From CAVPWP01 sp050789285 (GTDB lineage: Bacteria; Pseudomonadota; Alphaproteobacteria; Rhodobacterales; Rhodobacteraceae): a DNA stretch of 64,000 nt. Positions 7,940 to 16,814 of the stretch are shown piece after piece. The notes under the pieces are model-generated. The model saw only the letters and a program-made list of their open reading frames with translations. It made no database searches and was not told the DNA's origin. Every line of letters begins with the position of its first letter. Position 1 is the first letter of the stretch. The stretch covers positions 62,001 to 126,000 of the forward strand of contig NZ_JBOUVX010000003.1 in NCBI RefSeq assembly GCF_050789285.1, read 5' to 3'. The translations under genes and the position numbers were made by a program.

Positions 7940-9748
7940 ATGGCTCTGAACCCCACGATCGAACGCGTCACCGAGCGAATCATCGCCCGCAGCCGTGGCC
8001 CGCGCCAGCGCTACCTCGACCGCATGTCCGCGCAGGTCGAGGCGGGCGTGAAGCGCGCGCACCTGAGTTGCGGCAACCAGGCCCATGCCTATGCCGCGAT
8101 GGGCGGCGACAAGGCCACCCTTGCCGGGGACCGCGCGCCGAACCTTGGCATCGTGACCGCCTACAACGACATGCTGTCGGCCCACCAGCCGTTCGAGACC
8201 TACCCCCAGCGCATCAAGGCCGCCGCGCGCGCGGTGGGCGCCACGGCGCAGGTCGCGGGCGGGGTTCCGGCGATGTGCGACGGGGTCACGCAGGGCCAGA
8301 CGGGGATGGAGCTGAGCCTGTGGTCGCGCGACGTGATCGCGCTGGCCGCCGGCGTGGCGCTGTCGCACAACACCTTCGACGCGGCGGTCTATCTGGGCGT
8401 CTGCGACAAGATCGTGCCGGGCCTTGTCATCGCGGCGGCGACCTTCGGACATATCCCCTCGGTCTTCCTGCCGGCCGGGCCGATGACCAGCGGGCTGCCG
8501 AACGACGAGAAGGCGAAGGTGCGCCAGCAATTCGCCGCGGGCGAAGTGGGCCGCGACCGCCTGATGGAGGCCGAGATGGCGTCCTACCACGGGCCGGGCA
8601 CCTGCACCTTCTACGGCACCGCGAACACCAACCAGATGCTGATGGAGTTCATGGGCCTCCACCTGCCCGGCGCCTCGTTCGTGAACCCGAACACGCCACT
8701 GCGCGACGCGCTGACCGATGCGGGCGCGAAGCGCGCACTGGAAATCACACACATGGGCAATGACTTCCGGCCCGTCTTCGACATTCTGGATGAACGTGCC
8801 TTCGTCAACGGGATCGTCGGACTGATGGCCACCGGCGGGTCGACCAACCTTGTCATCCACCTGCCCGCGATGGCGCGGGCGGCAGGGGTGATCCTTGACA
8901 TCGAGGATTTCGCCGACCTCTCGGAGGCGACGCCGCTGATGGCCAAGGTCTATCCCAACGGGCTTGCGGACGTGAACCATTTCCACGCCGCGGGCGGACT
9001 TGGCTTCATGATCGGCGAACTGCTGGAGGCGGGCCTTTTGCATCCCGACACCAAGACCGTGGCGGGCGACGGCCTGGCGCTTTACACCGCCGAGCCACGG
9101 CTGAAGGACGGCGCCCTGACGTGGGAGCCCGGCGCGGGCGCCACGCTGAACGACCGCATCCTGCGCCCCGCGCACGACCCCTTCCAACCTTCGGGCGGGC
9201 TCAAGCGGCTGCAGGGCAACCTAGGGCTTGGAGTGATGAAGGCCTCGGCCGTGAAGCCCGAGCACCACGTGATCGAGGCGCGGGCCCGCGTCTTCCACGA
9301 CCAGGACGCCGTGAAGGCCGCGTTCAAGGCGGGCGACTTCACCGAGGACACGGTGGTCGTGGTGCGCTTCCAGGGGCCGAAGGCCAACGGCATGCCCGAG
9401 CTTCATTCGCTGACGCCGACGCTGGCGGTGCTTCTTGACCGGGGGCTCAAGGTCGCGCTGGTGACCGACGGGCGCATGTCGGGGGCAAGCGGCAAGGTCC
9501 CGGCCGCGATCCACGTCTGCCCCGAGGCCGCCGAGGGCGGGCCGATCGCCCGGATCCGGGATGGCGACCTGGTGCGGGTCGATGCGGTGGCCGGCACGCT
9601 TGAGGTGCTCGAGCCCGGCTTCGCCGACCGCGCGCCGGTCACGGCCGACCTGTCGGCCAATGGCTTTGGACTTGGGCGCGAGTTGTTCGAGGTGTTCCGG
9701 GCGACCTGCTCGGGCACGGCCGAGGGCGCAAGCGTCGTCGTCAGGTGA
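7940..9748 (+). CDS. edd: Phosphogluconate dehydratase
   Basis: A 602-residue IlvD/Edd-family enzyme converting 6-phosphogluconate to 2-keto-3-deoxy-6-phosphogluconate, the first dedicated Entner-Doudoroff step. Cysteines of the 4Fe-4S site are seen in VPAMCDGVTQGQTGMELS (about residues 114-131) and GVCDKIVPG, with a further cysteine in the HGPGTCTFYGTANTNQM region. Length and the motif GLMATGGSTN fit Edd rather than IlvD. GGGAG sits 8 nt before the ATG. A LacI-type operator is just upstream, and eda follows after 53 nt, forming a catabolic operon. Confidence 0.95.
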   Translation: MALNPTIERVTERIIARSRGPRQRYLDRMSAQVEAGVKRAHLSCGNQAHAYAAMGGDKATLAGDRAPNLGIVTAYNDMLSAHQPFETYPQRIKAAARAVGATAQVAGGVPAMCDGVTQGQTGMELSLWSRDVIALAAGVALSHNTFDAAVYLGVCDKIVPGLVIAAATFGHIPSVFLPAGPMTSGLPNDEKAKVRQQFAAGEVGRDRLMEAEMASYHGPGTCTFYGTANTNQMLMEFMGLHLPGASFVNPNTPLRDALTDAGAKRALEITHMGNDFRPVFDILDERAFVNGIVGLMATGGSTNLVIHLPAMARAAGVILDIEDFADLSEATPLMAKVYPNGLADVNHFHAAGGLGFMIGELLEAGLLHPDTKTVAGDGLALYTAEPRLKDGALTWEPGAGATLNDRILRPAHDPFQPSGGLKRLQGNLGLGVMKASAVKPEHHVIEARARVFHDQDAVKAAFKAGDFTEDTVVVVRFQGPKANGMPELHSLTPTLAVLLDRGLKVALVTDGRMSGASGKVPAAIHVCPEAAEGGPIARIRDGDLVRVDAVAGTLEVLEPGFADRAPVTADLSANGFGLGRELFEVFRATCSGTAEGASVVVR

Positions 9749-9801
9749 CGCGCGCCGCCGTCGGATGTATCCCACGCAGGACAGGATCAGGGAGAGACGC
9801 G

Positions 9802-10443
9802 ATGACACCACGGGACGCAAGCCGGCAACTGGCCGAGGTCTGCGGACTGGCGCCGGTCATCCCGGTGCTGGTGGTCGAGCGCGCCGACATCGCCCGCGCG
9901 CTGGCGCAGGCGCTGGTTTCGGGCGGTCTGCCGGCGCTCGAGGTGACGCTGCGCACCCCGGCTGCCCTTGACGTGATCCGCGAGATGCGCGCCGTCCCCG
10001 GCGGCGTGGTGGGCGCGGGCACGCTTCTGACGCCGGGCGACATCGCGGCGGCGAAGGCGGCGGGCGCGCTGTTCGGCGTCTCGCCAGGGGCCACGCAGAC
10101 GCTGGTGGACGCGGCTGAAGAGATCGGCCTGCCGCTGCTGCCCGGCGCAGCCACCGCCAGCGAGGCGATGTGGCTGCTGGAGCGCGGCTACAGCGTGCAG
10201 AAGTTCTTCCCGGCCGAGGCCGCGGGCGGGGCGAAGGCGCTGAAGGCCATCGGCGCGCCGATTCCGCAGGTCCGCTTCTGCCCCACGGGCGGCGTCACGC
10301 TGGCCAACGCCCCCGAGTACCTGAGCCTGTCGAACACGCTTTGCGTGGGCGGCAGTTGGGTCGCCCCGAAAGAGCTGGTCGAGGCCGGCGACTGGGACGG
10401 GATCGAGGCGCTGGCCGCCGAGGCGGCGCGGCTGGCGCGCTAG
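9802..10443 (+). CDS. eda: 2-dehydro-3-deoxy-phosphogluconate aldolase
   Basis: A 213-residue KDPG aldolase that splits KDPG into pyruvate and glyceraldehyde 3-phosphate. The Schiff-base lysine is K134 in SVQKFFPAE; E47 and R51 in LEVTLRT and the GAGT motif at 72-75 complete the active site. The start is the ATG with GGGAGA 7 nt upstream; an upstream extension of the frame lacks a ribosome site. It follows edd by 53 nt and completes the pathway; both would be controlled by the operator at 7883. Confidence 0.95.
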   Translation: MTPRDASRQLAEVCGLAPVIPVLVVERADIARALAQALVSGGLPALEVTLRTPAALDVIREMRAVPGGVVGAGTLLTPGDIAAAKAAGALFGVSPGATQTLVDAAEEIGLPLLPGAATASEAMWLLERGYSVQKFFPAEAAGGAKALKAIGAPIPQVRFCPTGGVTLANAPEYLSLSNTLCVGGSWVAPKELVEAGDWDGIEALAAEAARLAR

Positions 10444-10506
10444 GGCGGGCCCGGGCCGCCGACGAACCGCTCCGCCAGATATCGAATCTGATCGACGCCG
10501 GCGACC

Positions 10507-11130
10507 TCAGCGACGCGCGGCTTGCGCCGCGTGTTGCACATCCCGCCGGTGCTGCGGGTCCTCGAGGTCCAGCCAAAGTCGGCCGTCGCGGTATCCGCCG
10601 CGCACCAGCACGCCCCGCTCGCGAAGATGCGGGTGCTGATCGACCCAGTCCCGGTAGCGGTCGTTCGTCACGACCCGCGCCTCCATGTCCCGCGAGGCCG
10701 CAAGGATGGTGGCGTCCGCCGGCGTTCCCTTGTCCACGACCATGACATGCTTCGCGGGAAGATCGAGCAGCCGCGCGAAATCACGGTCGTGAAGATAGCG
10801 GCCGGCAATCAGGTACCCGGCGTTCGCATCGAAAACGACGCCGGGGGCGAAACCCTGCGCGACGAGATACCGGACAACCTCGCGCACGGTTTCGATCCTG
10901 GGCGTGTCGTCTGCCCAGTACATGACGTTCGAGCCGTCGACCACGATGGCGTTCGGCGGGACGTCTCGCGCCGACGACGGCCGGGCGCGCCTGGCCCGAA
11001 CCAGAAGATAGAGGCTTGCCACAAGGGCCGGGCCGGCAATCAGCAGAAGATCCGTCATTCCGGGAAGCACAAGCGCAACCGCCACGGCAGCCAGGGAAAG
11101 AAGACAAAGAACAGCCGGGACAATCATCAT
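10507..11130 (-). CDS. Membrane-anchored NYN (Zc3h12a-type) ribonuclease-like protein
   Basis: A 207-residue protein with two N-terminal hydrophobic helices (MIVPAVLCLLSLAAVAVALV and LLLIAGPALVASLYLLV) followed by a PIN/NYN nuclease domain. The domain starts PNAIVVDGSNVMYW (first aspartate about residue 61), has GVVFDANAGYLI in the middle and KGTPADATILAASRDMEARVVTNDRYRDW, giving the acidic residues expected of the Zc3h12a/NYN fold. It would be an RNase tethered to the inner face of the membrane. The ATG pair at 11130/11127 was chosen for the hydrophobic start; the ribosome site is weak. Convergent with eda. Substrate unknown. Confidence 0.7.
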   Translation of the reverse strand: MMIVPAVLCLLSLAAVAVALVLPGMTDLLLIAGPALVASLYLLVRARRARPSSARDVPPNAIVVDGSNVMYWADDTPRIETVREVVRYLVAQGFAPGVVFDANAGYLIAGRYLHDRDFARLLDLPAKHVMVVDKGTPADATILAASRDMEARVVTNDRYRDWVDQHPHLRERGVLVRGGYRDGRLWLDLEDPQHRRDVQHAAQAARR

Positions 11131-11363
11131 GCGAACCTGGTGCTGGCAAAGCCGTCCACCACGCTGGCCGGCGGCGACCTCCTTGGGCGGCGGGTGGTTG
11201 TGCATCATGCCGAATGGGCGCACCGCCGCAAGACACATCGCGCGCCCACCGGCCCGGCAATGCCGCGACGGCGGCAGGTCGTCGTGCGCGCCAGGTGGTC
11301 CTTGCGCCCGCCGACCAGGACGGGATCAAGGCGTTGACCGGCGACGCAGTCCCCGCCTGCCTT

Positions 11364-12338
11364 CTAGGACGCCGACACGGTCTCGGGGCCGTCCGGCCCG
11401 TGCCCGCCGGGCAGGCTTCGGTTCCGTGGCGCAGACCGCAGCACCCGCGACCAGTGCTTGTCGAGCGCGAAGGTCCAGTCGGACGGGGTCGCGCGAAGAA
11501 GCTCGGCAAGGCCGTCGACCCATTCCTGCGTCATGTCGACCAGGTCGTCCCGTGGCGGGACGGCCTGATGCAGCAGAAGGCTGATCCTGTCGGGCCCCTG
11601 CCCGACCATCGCCGGAAGAACGGGCACGCCCGCGCTGCGCGCAAGGCGTGCGGGCCAGGCCGCGGCGCCGACCGCCTCGCCGAAGGCCACGACCCGCACG
11701 AGGTCGGCGGCGGCGTCGACGGGACCTTCCGGCGCGCGGGAAATCCGGTCGACCACGCCCATGACGATCTTGCCGTCCTTCAGCGCGCGAAGGATCAGCC
11801 GCGTGACCGCGACCGGCGGCTCGTTCCGGGCGTCGATGATCGGGCAGCCCACCTGTTCGTACATCGCCCTCTGGGCGGCCGCGCGGGCCGGGTTCCGCGG
11901 CAACCGCACGATCGCGAGCATGGGATAGTGCTGCGCGAGGCCGCGCGCCATCGGGACCGAGGCATGGGCGTGCGGCAGCGCAAGAAGCACCCCGCCCGTC
12001 GCGAGAATCGCGTCGAGCCGCGCCCGGTCAGGGATGTCGAGCAGGCCGTCGATCTCGGCCGTGAAGCCGTGCCGCACCCGTTCGGCGCGATCGACGCCCA
12101 GCATCAGGTTCCGGACGAAGGTGCCGAACAGCGTCCCCGGCGCGCCGCACCCGGCCTGGCGTGCCAGCCCCGCGAAGGTCGGACGAACGGTGTTGCCGGG
12201 AAGCAGATAGGCGCCCCAGAGGATCGAGCCCATCAGCCGATAGACGACGGCCCGGACCGGCCGCGGCTGCCGCGCCAGCCATCCCGCGCCGCGGTCATAG
12301 ACGGCGAATGCCCGATCCTTGGTTCTGGAAAACCCCAT
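11364..12338 (-). CDS. Lipid A/LPLAT-type acyltransferase-like protein
   Basis: About 324 residues, with the overall pattern of LpxL/HtrB lauroyltransferases: a helical N-terminus, GTFVRNLMLGVDRAERVR, the segment GVLLALPHAHASVPMARGL where the catalytic HX4(D/E) is expected, then LPRNPARAAAQRAMYEQVG and the C-terminal domain ending SDWTFALDKHWSRVLRSAP. In LpxL-type enzymes an acidic residue follows the histidine by five positions; here the histidines are followed by V or M. It may be inactive as an acyltransferase or use other chemistry. Start ATG 12338 has GAGGGGGCGG upstream; 12356 is an alternative. A 233-nt gap separates it from the NYN gene and holds no further gene. Confidence 0.6.
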   Translation of the reverse strand: MGFSRTKDRAFAVYDRGAGWLARQPRPVRAVVYRLMGSILWGAYLLPGNTVRPTFAGLARQAGCGAPGTLFGTFVRNLMLGVDRAERVRHGFTAEIDGLLDIPDRARLDAILATGGVLLALPHAHASVPMARGLAQHYPMLAIVRLPRNPARAAAQRAMYEQVGCPIIDARNEPPVAVTRLILRALKDGKIVMGVVDRISRAPEGPVDAAADLVRVVAFGEAVGAAAWPARLARSAGVPVLPAMVGQGPDRISLLLHQAVPPRDDLVDMTQEWVDGLAELLRATPSDWTFALDKHWSRVLRSAPRNRSLPGGHGPDGPETVSAS

Positions 12339-12484
12339 GCGCGCCCGCCCCCTCATCCCGCCTGTGCCCGGACCAGACACGCGGAAGACCGCCCCCAGAT
12401 CGGTCCTTCCCCCAATGTGCGCCCGGCGTTCGGCCGCGCGGCACGAAACGCATCATCGGCGCCGTGCGCGGCCCCCGGCCGGCC

Positions 12485-12769
12485 CTAGTCGGTCACCCTG
12501 CCCCGCCGCCCGCCGCGACGCCCCGTGCGATCCCATTGCGCAAGGCCGTCGCGCAGCACGCGCGTCATCGGATGGTCCGGCGCGGCCGGGCCGTAGCGGT
12601 CGAGAAGGGTCGCGACGTGGGCGCGGGTATCCTCGCCCTGCGGCACGCCGATCGCCCAGTCGAGGAAGATCGACCGGCATTCGGGCTCGCTGATCCCCTC
12701 GATCACATAGGCCTCGCGGATCAGGCCGCGCGGGTCGATCGGGTCCTTGGGCGAAGCGGGCTGGGGCAT
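12485..12769 (-). CDS. Conserved hypothetical protein (94 aa)
   Basis: A small soluble protein without recognisable motif or signal peptide. The body, from IDPRGLIREAYVIEGISE to DRYGPAAPDHPMTRVLRDGL, has the composition of a folded helical domain and an arginine/glycine-rich tail GRRGGRRGR. It lies 28 nt downstream of glnE on the same strand and is probably co-transcribed. The ATG at 12769 is preferred; the frame extends into the glnE end at 12823 but without a convincing site. I do not recognise the family. Confidence 0.55.
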   Translation of the reverse strand: MPQPASPKDPIDPRGLIREAYVIEGISEPECRSIFLDWAIGVPQGEDTRAHVATLLDRYGPAAPDHPMTRVLRDGLAQWDRTGRRGGRRGRVTD

Positions 12770-12797
12770 GGCAGGGTCCAGGCAGGTTTTCCCGCAC

Positions 12798-15602
12798 TTA
12801 CTCCGGACCGGCCGCGCTGCCAAGCACGGCGTCGAGGATTGCCGCGGCGGCGTGACCCGCGTGCTCCATCCGGGCCGTCAGATCGTCAAGATCCTCGGCC
12901 CCCGCCGTCGCGGACAGGAAGCGCCGCGCCCCGTCGCCCAGCGTCTCGGGCGTGTTGGCGCCGGGGCCGATCAGACGCGCGGCCGACTGCACCTGCCAGA
13001 ACAGCCGGTGCGCCGCCGTCAGCGTCTCGCGCGCGGCGGGGTCGATCCCCAGCGCACCGGCGCCCGCGCGCAGCTGCTCGCGCACCCGCCGCGCGGGACT
13101 GCCCGCCAGAAGCGCGCCGGCCTGGGCCAGAAGCGCGATGTCCTGCAGCCGGCCAGGCCCGAACTTGGGATCGAGCGGCCCCTGCGACGGTTTCGCGTTG
13201 GCCAGGCGGCGGCGCATGTCGGCCACATCCGCCAGCACCTTCGCGCGGTCGTGCGGGCGCGTCAGGATCTCGGTCCGCACGGCCTCGACCTCGTCGCCCA
13301 GGGCGCCATCGCCGGCGATGGCGCGGGCGCATGTCAGGGCCAGATGCTCCCAGGTCCAGGCCTCTTCGCTTTGATAGGTGCGAAAGGCGCTCAGTGCGGT
13401 CGCGACCGGGCCCTGCCGTCCCGAGGGGCGCAGCCGCATGTCGACCTCGTAAAGCCGTCCTTCGGGCAGTTGCGCGGTGATCGCGGTGACGAAGGCCTGG
13501 GTCAGGCGCGCGTAGTAGGTGCGCGCGGGCAGCGGGCGGCGGCCGTCCGAGGTCTCGACCTCCTGGGGGTCATAGATCGCGATCAGGTCGAGGTCCGAGG
13601 TGGCCGTCAGCCGCCCCGCCCCGAGCGAACCAAGGCCAAGGAAGGCCACGCCCCGGCCCGGGGGCGCGCCGTGCTTGCGCGCGAATTCGGCGATCACGGG
13701 CCCGGCCAGCGCCGACAGCACCGCCGCGGCCAGGTCGGCGTATTGCGCGCCCGCCGTCTCGGCGTCGATCAGCCCGCGCAGCAGGTGCACGCCCACCCGG
13801 AAGTGCCATTCGCGCCGCCAGATCCGTGCGAAGTCGAGCTGACGTTCGTAATCGTCGATCTCGGCCAGACGCCGCGCCAGGTCGGCCGCAAGCGCCGCCT
13901 GCCCCGGCCACGCCTCGAAGAAGGTGCCGCCGATGACCGCGTCGAAGACGCCCGAGTTCCGGGCGAGAAAGCGCGCCAGTTCGGGCGAGACATCGGCGAT
14001 GTCGACGATCAGGTCGACAAGCTGCGGATTCGAATCGAATAGCGCAAAGAGCTGCACCCCGGCGGGCAGCCCGGCGAGGAAGCCGTCGATATGGGCCAGC
14101 GCCTCGTCGGGGTTGGTGACCTTGGACAGCCGCGCAAGCAGCGCCGGCCGGACCCGGCTGAACAGGTCGACCGCCCGACGCGACCGCAGCGCGGGATAGC
14201 TGGGCCAGCGGGCGACGATGGCCCTGGCGGTCTCGCTCAGTTCGGGCGCGGTCGCGCGCGGCTGGGCGGGCGCGAAGAAATCGTCGGTCAGGTCCGACAC
14301 CCGCGCCAGCCGCTGGGCGATTTCGCCGCGCAGATCCTCGACCGTGCGGCCCATGAGGCAGGCGATGCGGGCGAAGCCCTCATCGTCCTTTGGCAGGCGC
14401 GCGGTCTGCTGGTCGTCGACCATCTGCACGCGATGCTCGACCTCGCGGTGGGCGCGATAGTCGGCGGTCAGCGTCACCGCCGCCTCGCCCTCGACCCAGC
14501 CCTTTTCGGCCAGTTTCGCCAGCGCCCCGACCGTGTCGCGCAGGCGCAACTCGGGGTCGCGCCCCCCGGCGATGAGCTGGCGGGTCTGGGTGAAGAACTC
14601 GATCTCGCGGATGCCGCCGGGACCAAGCTTCATGTCATAGCCGGGCAGGCCCGCTTTTCCCGACAGGCCCTTGTGCTCGCGAATGCGCATCCGCATGTCC
14701 TGCGTGTCCTGGATCGCCGCATAGTCGAGGTGCCGGCGCCAGACGAAGGGCGCGATTCGTTCGAGGTAGGCCTCGCCCCGCGCAACGTCGCCGGCGGCCG
14801 GCCGCGCCTTGATATGCGCCGCCCGTTCCCAGGTGCGCCCCATGCTTTCGTAATAGCGCTCGGCCGCCTCCATCGGCAGGCAGACCGGCGTCACCGAGGC
14901 GTCGGGACGCAGCCGCAGGTCGGTGCGGAAGACATAGCCGTCGGCCGTCAGGTCCGACAGCACCTGCGCCATGGTGCGGGTGGCGCGCACGAAGCCGGCG
15001 CGCGCGTCGAGATAGTCGGCCCGCGCATAGAGATCGGCGTCGAACAGGCAGATCAGGTCGATGTCCGACGAATAGTTCAGCTCGAACGCGCCCATCTTGC
15101 CCATGGCGATGGCTACCATGCCGCCCGCCCGCAGCCCGTCGCCGTTCTTCGGCGCGGGGATCTTCCCGCGCCGGATCAGCCCGCCCACAAGCGCGGTGAT
15201 CGTGCGGTCGACGGCGGCATCGGCGAACGCGGTCAGCGCGCCCGTGACTTCTTCCAGCGACCAGACGCCCCCCAGATCGGCAAGCGCGGTCAGAAGCGCC
15301 AGACGCCGCCGCGCCAGGCGAAGCCCGGGCTTCAGGTCGCCTTCCTCGAGGGCCGCCACATCGGCCAGGATGCCCGCGCGCGCGGCCTCGGGGCTGGCGG
15401 CCAGCATGGGCGCCGCCCAGTCCCGCTCGCGCTGGAGCAGCCCCTTCAGGAAGGGGCTCGATCCCCCTGCCCCGGTCACAAGGTCCACAAGCCCCGGCGC
15501 CAGATCGCCATAGCCCTCGGCCGCCTCGCGGCCACGCGCGGCGTCGAACGCCACGGGCCCGCGCGTCAGTCGACCATCGAAGGAACCGGGGTCTTGCGTC
15601 AT
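12798..15602 (-). CDS. glnE: Bifunctional glutamine synthetase adenylyltransferase/deadenylyltransferase
   Basis: A 934-residue two-domain protein that adds or removes AMP on a tyrosine of glutamine synthetase in response to PII status, controlling ammonia assimilation. Two nucleotidyltransferase cores are visible: NYSSDIDLICLFD at about residues 177-189 (deadenylylase) and ATSDLDLIAIYD near residue 669 (adenylylase), each with the D-x-D metal pair. Length matches GlnE of alphaproteobacteria (about 930). The start ATG is divergent from the YbaK gene across 48 bp. Confidence 0.95.
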   Translation of the reverse strand: MTQDPGSFDGRLTRGPVAFDAARGREAAEGYGDLAPGLVDLVTGAGGSSPFLKGLLQRERDWAAPMLAASPEAARAGILADVAALEEGDLKPGLRLARRRLALLTALADLGGVWSLEEVTGALTAFADAAVDRTITALVGGLIRRGKIPAPKNGDGLRAGGMVAIAMGKMGAFELNYSSDIDLICLFDADLYARADYLDARAGFVRATRTMAQVLSDLTADGYVFRTDLRLRPDASVTPVCLPMEAAERYYESMGRTWERAAHIKARPAAGDVARGEAYLERIAPFVWRRHLDYAAIQDTQDMRMRIREHKGLSGKAGLPGYDMKLGPGGIREIEFFTQTRQLIAGGRDPELRLRDTVGALAKLAEKGWVEGEAAVTLTADYRAHREVEHRVQMVDDQQTARLPKDDEGFARIACLMGRTVEDLRGEIAQRLARVSDLTDDFFAPAQPRATAPELSETARAIVARWPSYPALRSRRAVDLFSRVRPALLARLSKVTNPDEALAHIDGFLAGLPAGVQLFALFDSNPQLVDLIVDIADVSPELARFLARNSGVFDAVIGGTFFEAWPGQAALAADLARRLAEIDDYERQLDFARIWRREWHFRVGVHLLRGLIDAETAGAQYADLAAAVLSALAGPVIAEFARKHGAPPGRGVAFLGLGSLGAGRLTATSDLDLIAIYDPQEVETSDGRRPLPARTYYARLTQAFVTAITAQLPEGRLYEVDMRLRPSGRQGPVATALSAFRTYQSEEAWTWEHLALTCARAIAGDGALGDEVEAVRTEILTRPHDRAKVLADVADMRRRLANAKPSQGPLDPKFGPGRLQDIALLAQAGALLAGSPARRVREQLRAGAGALGIDPAARETLTAAHRLFWQVQSAARLIGPGANTPETLGDGARRFLSATAGAEDLDDLTARMEHAGHAAAAILDAVLGSAAGPE

Positions 15603-15650
15603 GGGCCAGGCTTCGTCATGTCAGAGTGAAGGCTAGAAAGGGCAAGGGCG

Positions 15651-16121
15651 ATGAGCAAGAGCCTCAGACGAGTCGAGGCGGCACTGGCAGAGGCGGGCCT
15701 TGCGGCGCGCGTCCTCGAGATGGCCGAAGGAACCCGCACCGCCGAGGACGCGGCGCGCGCGGCGGGCTGCGCCCTCGACCAGATCGCGAAGTCGATCATC
15801 TTTCGCGGCGACGCCTCTGGGCATGTGGTGCTGTTCCTGACCGCAGGCGGCAACCGCGTCGACGCCGCGAAGGCCGCCGCCGCCGCAGGGCAGCCACTGG
15901 GGCGGGCCGACGCCGACTTCGTGCGCGCCGAGACCGGCTTCGCCATCGGCGGCGTGGCGCCGGTCGGGCACCTGACCGCGCCCGCCACTTTCTTCGATCC
16001 CCGGCTGCTGGACTTCGACGTGGTCTGGGCGGCCGCCGGAACGCCGCGCCATGTCTTTGCCGTGGATCCCCGTGATCTTTTGCGGGTGACGGGCGCGCAA
16101 GTCGCTGATTTCACGACCTGA
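15651..16121 (+). CDS. YbaK/EbsC family aminoacyl-tRNA deacylase
   Basis: A 156-residue single-domain protein of the YbaK/ProX superfamily, which hydrolyse mischarged aminoacyl-tRNAs in trans. The conserved lysine is K47 in IAKSIIFRG, and the characteristic glycine-rich GFAIGGVAPVGHL follows at about residues 97-109. The family as a whole includes Cys-tRNA(Pro) and Ala-tRNA(Pro) deacylases, and the exact specificity cannot be read here. A good GGGCAAGGGCG purine-rich site precedes the ATG. Two dyad repeats lie between this gene and the next. Confidence 0.85.
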   Translation: MSKSLRRVEAALAEAGLAARVLEMAEGTRTAEDAARAAGCALDQIAKSIIFRGDASGHVVLFLTAGGNRVDAAKAAAAAGQPLGRADADFVRAETGFAIGGVAPVGHLTAPATFFDPRLLDFDVVWAAAGTPRHVFAVDPRDLLRVTGAQVADFTT

Positions 16122-16128
16122 TCGAGAA

Positions 16129-16149
16129 AATGTAAATTTCCTTCACATC
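16129..16149. promoter_or_regulatory. 8-5-8 dyad element, site 1 (DUF2852 promoter region)
   Basis: AATGTAAA-TTTCC-TTCACATC: the right half is identical to that of the second site at 16187, and the left half differs by two bases. The two sites start 58 bp apart and share the 8-5-8 design, which is what a dimeric repressor or activator with tandem operators produces. It starts 8 bp after the stop codon of the YbaK-type gene. Confidence 0.5.
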
Positions 16150-16186
16150 AGCCCTTGAACCGGCGGGGCGGCGTCCTGATATCTGC

Positions 16187-16207
16187 GATGTGAAAAGGCT
16201 TCACATC
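16187..16207. promoter_or_regulatory. 8-5-8 dyad element, site 2 (DUF2852 promoter region)
   Basis: GATGTGAA-AAGGC-TTCACATC is a perfect inverted repeat with 8-bp arms and a 5-bp spacer. It ends 29 bp before the ATG of the DUF2852 gene, so it would overlap the promoter or transcription start. It does not look like a terminator because no T run follows and the arms are AT-rich for this genome. Regulator not identified. Confidence 0.6.
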
Positions 16208-16236
16208 GAGACGCAACATTCGACCGGGAGAGTCCC

Positions 16237-16674
16237 ATGACCACAGCTACCGCCGAGTACCCGGCCCGCCCGAACTGGTTCGCGCGCGCCGAGGCCTGGC
16301 TTGACGACAAGGGCAAGGCGGCGTGGATCGCCGTCATGGTCCTTGGTTTCATCTTCTTCTGGCCCGTGGGCCTTGCCCTTCTGGCCTACATGATCTGGAG
16401 CAAACGCATGTTCAACGGAAGCTGCGCCAAAGGCGGCTACGGCCGCGCCCGCCACGCCCATACCGCCTTCCGGTCCTCGGGCAACACGGCCTTCGACGCC
16501 TACAAGTCCGAAACGCTGCGCCGGCTTGAGGAAGAGCAAAGCGCCTTCGAGGACTTCCTCAAGCGCCTGCGCGAGGCCAAGGACAAGGCCGAGTTCGACC
16601 AGTTCATGGACGACCGCACCCGCAAGATGCGCGAAGCGCGCGACGCGTCCACCGACCGCCCGGTCGAGGCCTGA
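16237..16674 (+). CDS. DUF2852 family membrane protein
   Basis: A 145-residue protein with one strongly hydrophobic segment (about residues 29-54, AWIAVMVLGFIFFWPVGLALLAY) and a cytoplasmic, charged C-terminal half rich in E, K and R (LRRLEEEQSAFEDFLKRLREAKDKAEF) that should form a coiled-coil-like helix. The membrane segment followed by IWSKRMF is typical of DUF2852. GGGAG is 9 nt upstream of the ATG. The gene has its own promoter region carrying two dyad elements, pointing to specific regulation. Function unknown. Confidence 0.8.
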   Translation: MTTATAEYPARPNWFARAEAWLDDKGKAAWIAVMVLGFIFFWPVGLALLAYMIWSKRMFNGSCAKGGYGRARHAHTAFRSSGNTAFDAYKSETLRRLEEEQSAFEDFLKRLREAKDKAEFDQFMDDRTRKMREARDASTDRPVEA

Positions 16675-16814
16675 GCGCCTTGAGTGACGGCAGGACAGGC
16701 AGACCCACCGTCCCCCCGGGGCTGCCGCGTCCGCCCCTGCCCCGCCCGGACCCTCGTCCGGACGGGGCGAAACGCCCCTGACCCCTGTTGACCCCCCGCG
16801 AAAGCCCACAGACC

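Noticed and set aside
11127..11184. AAGGAGGT at 11177-11184 followed by an 11-codon GTG frame ending in ATGA on the NYN start
   Set aside because: The SD is 14 nt from the GTG and 47 nt from the NYN ATG, too far for either. Could be a vestigial or coupled leader, but not supported.
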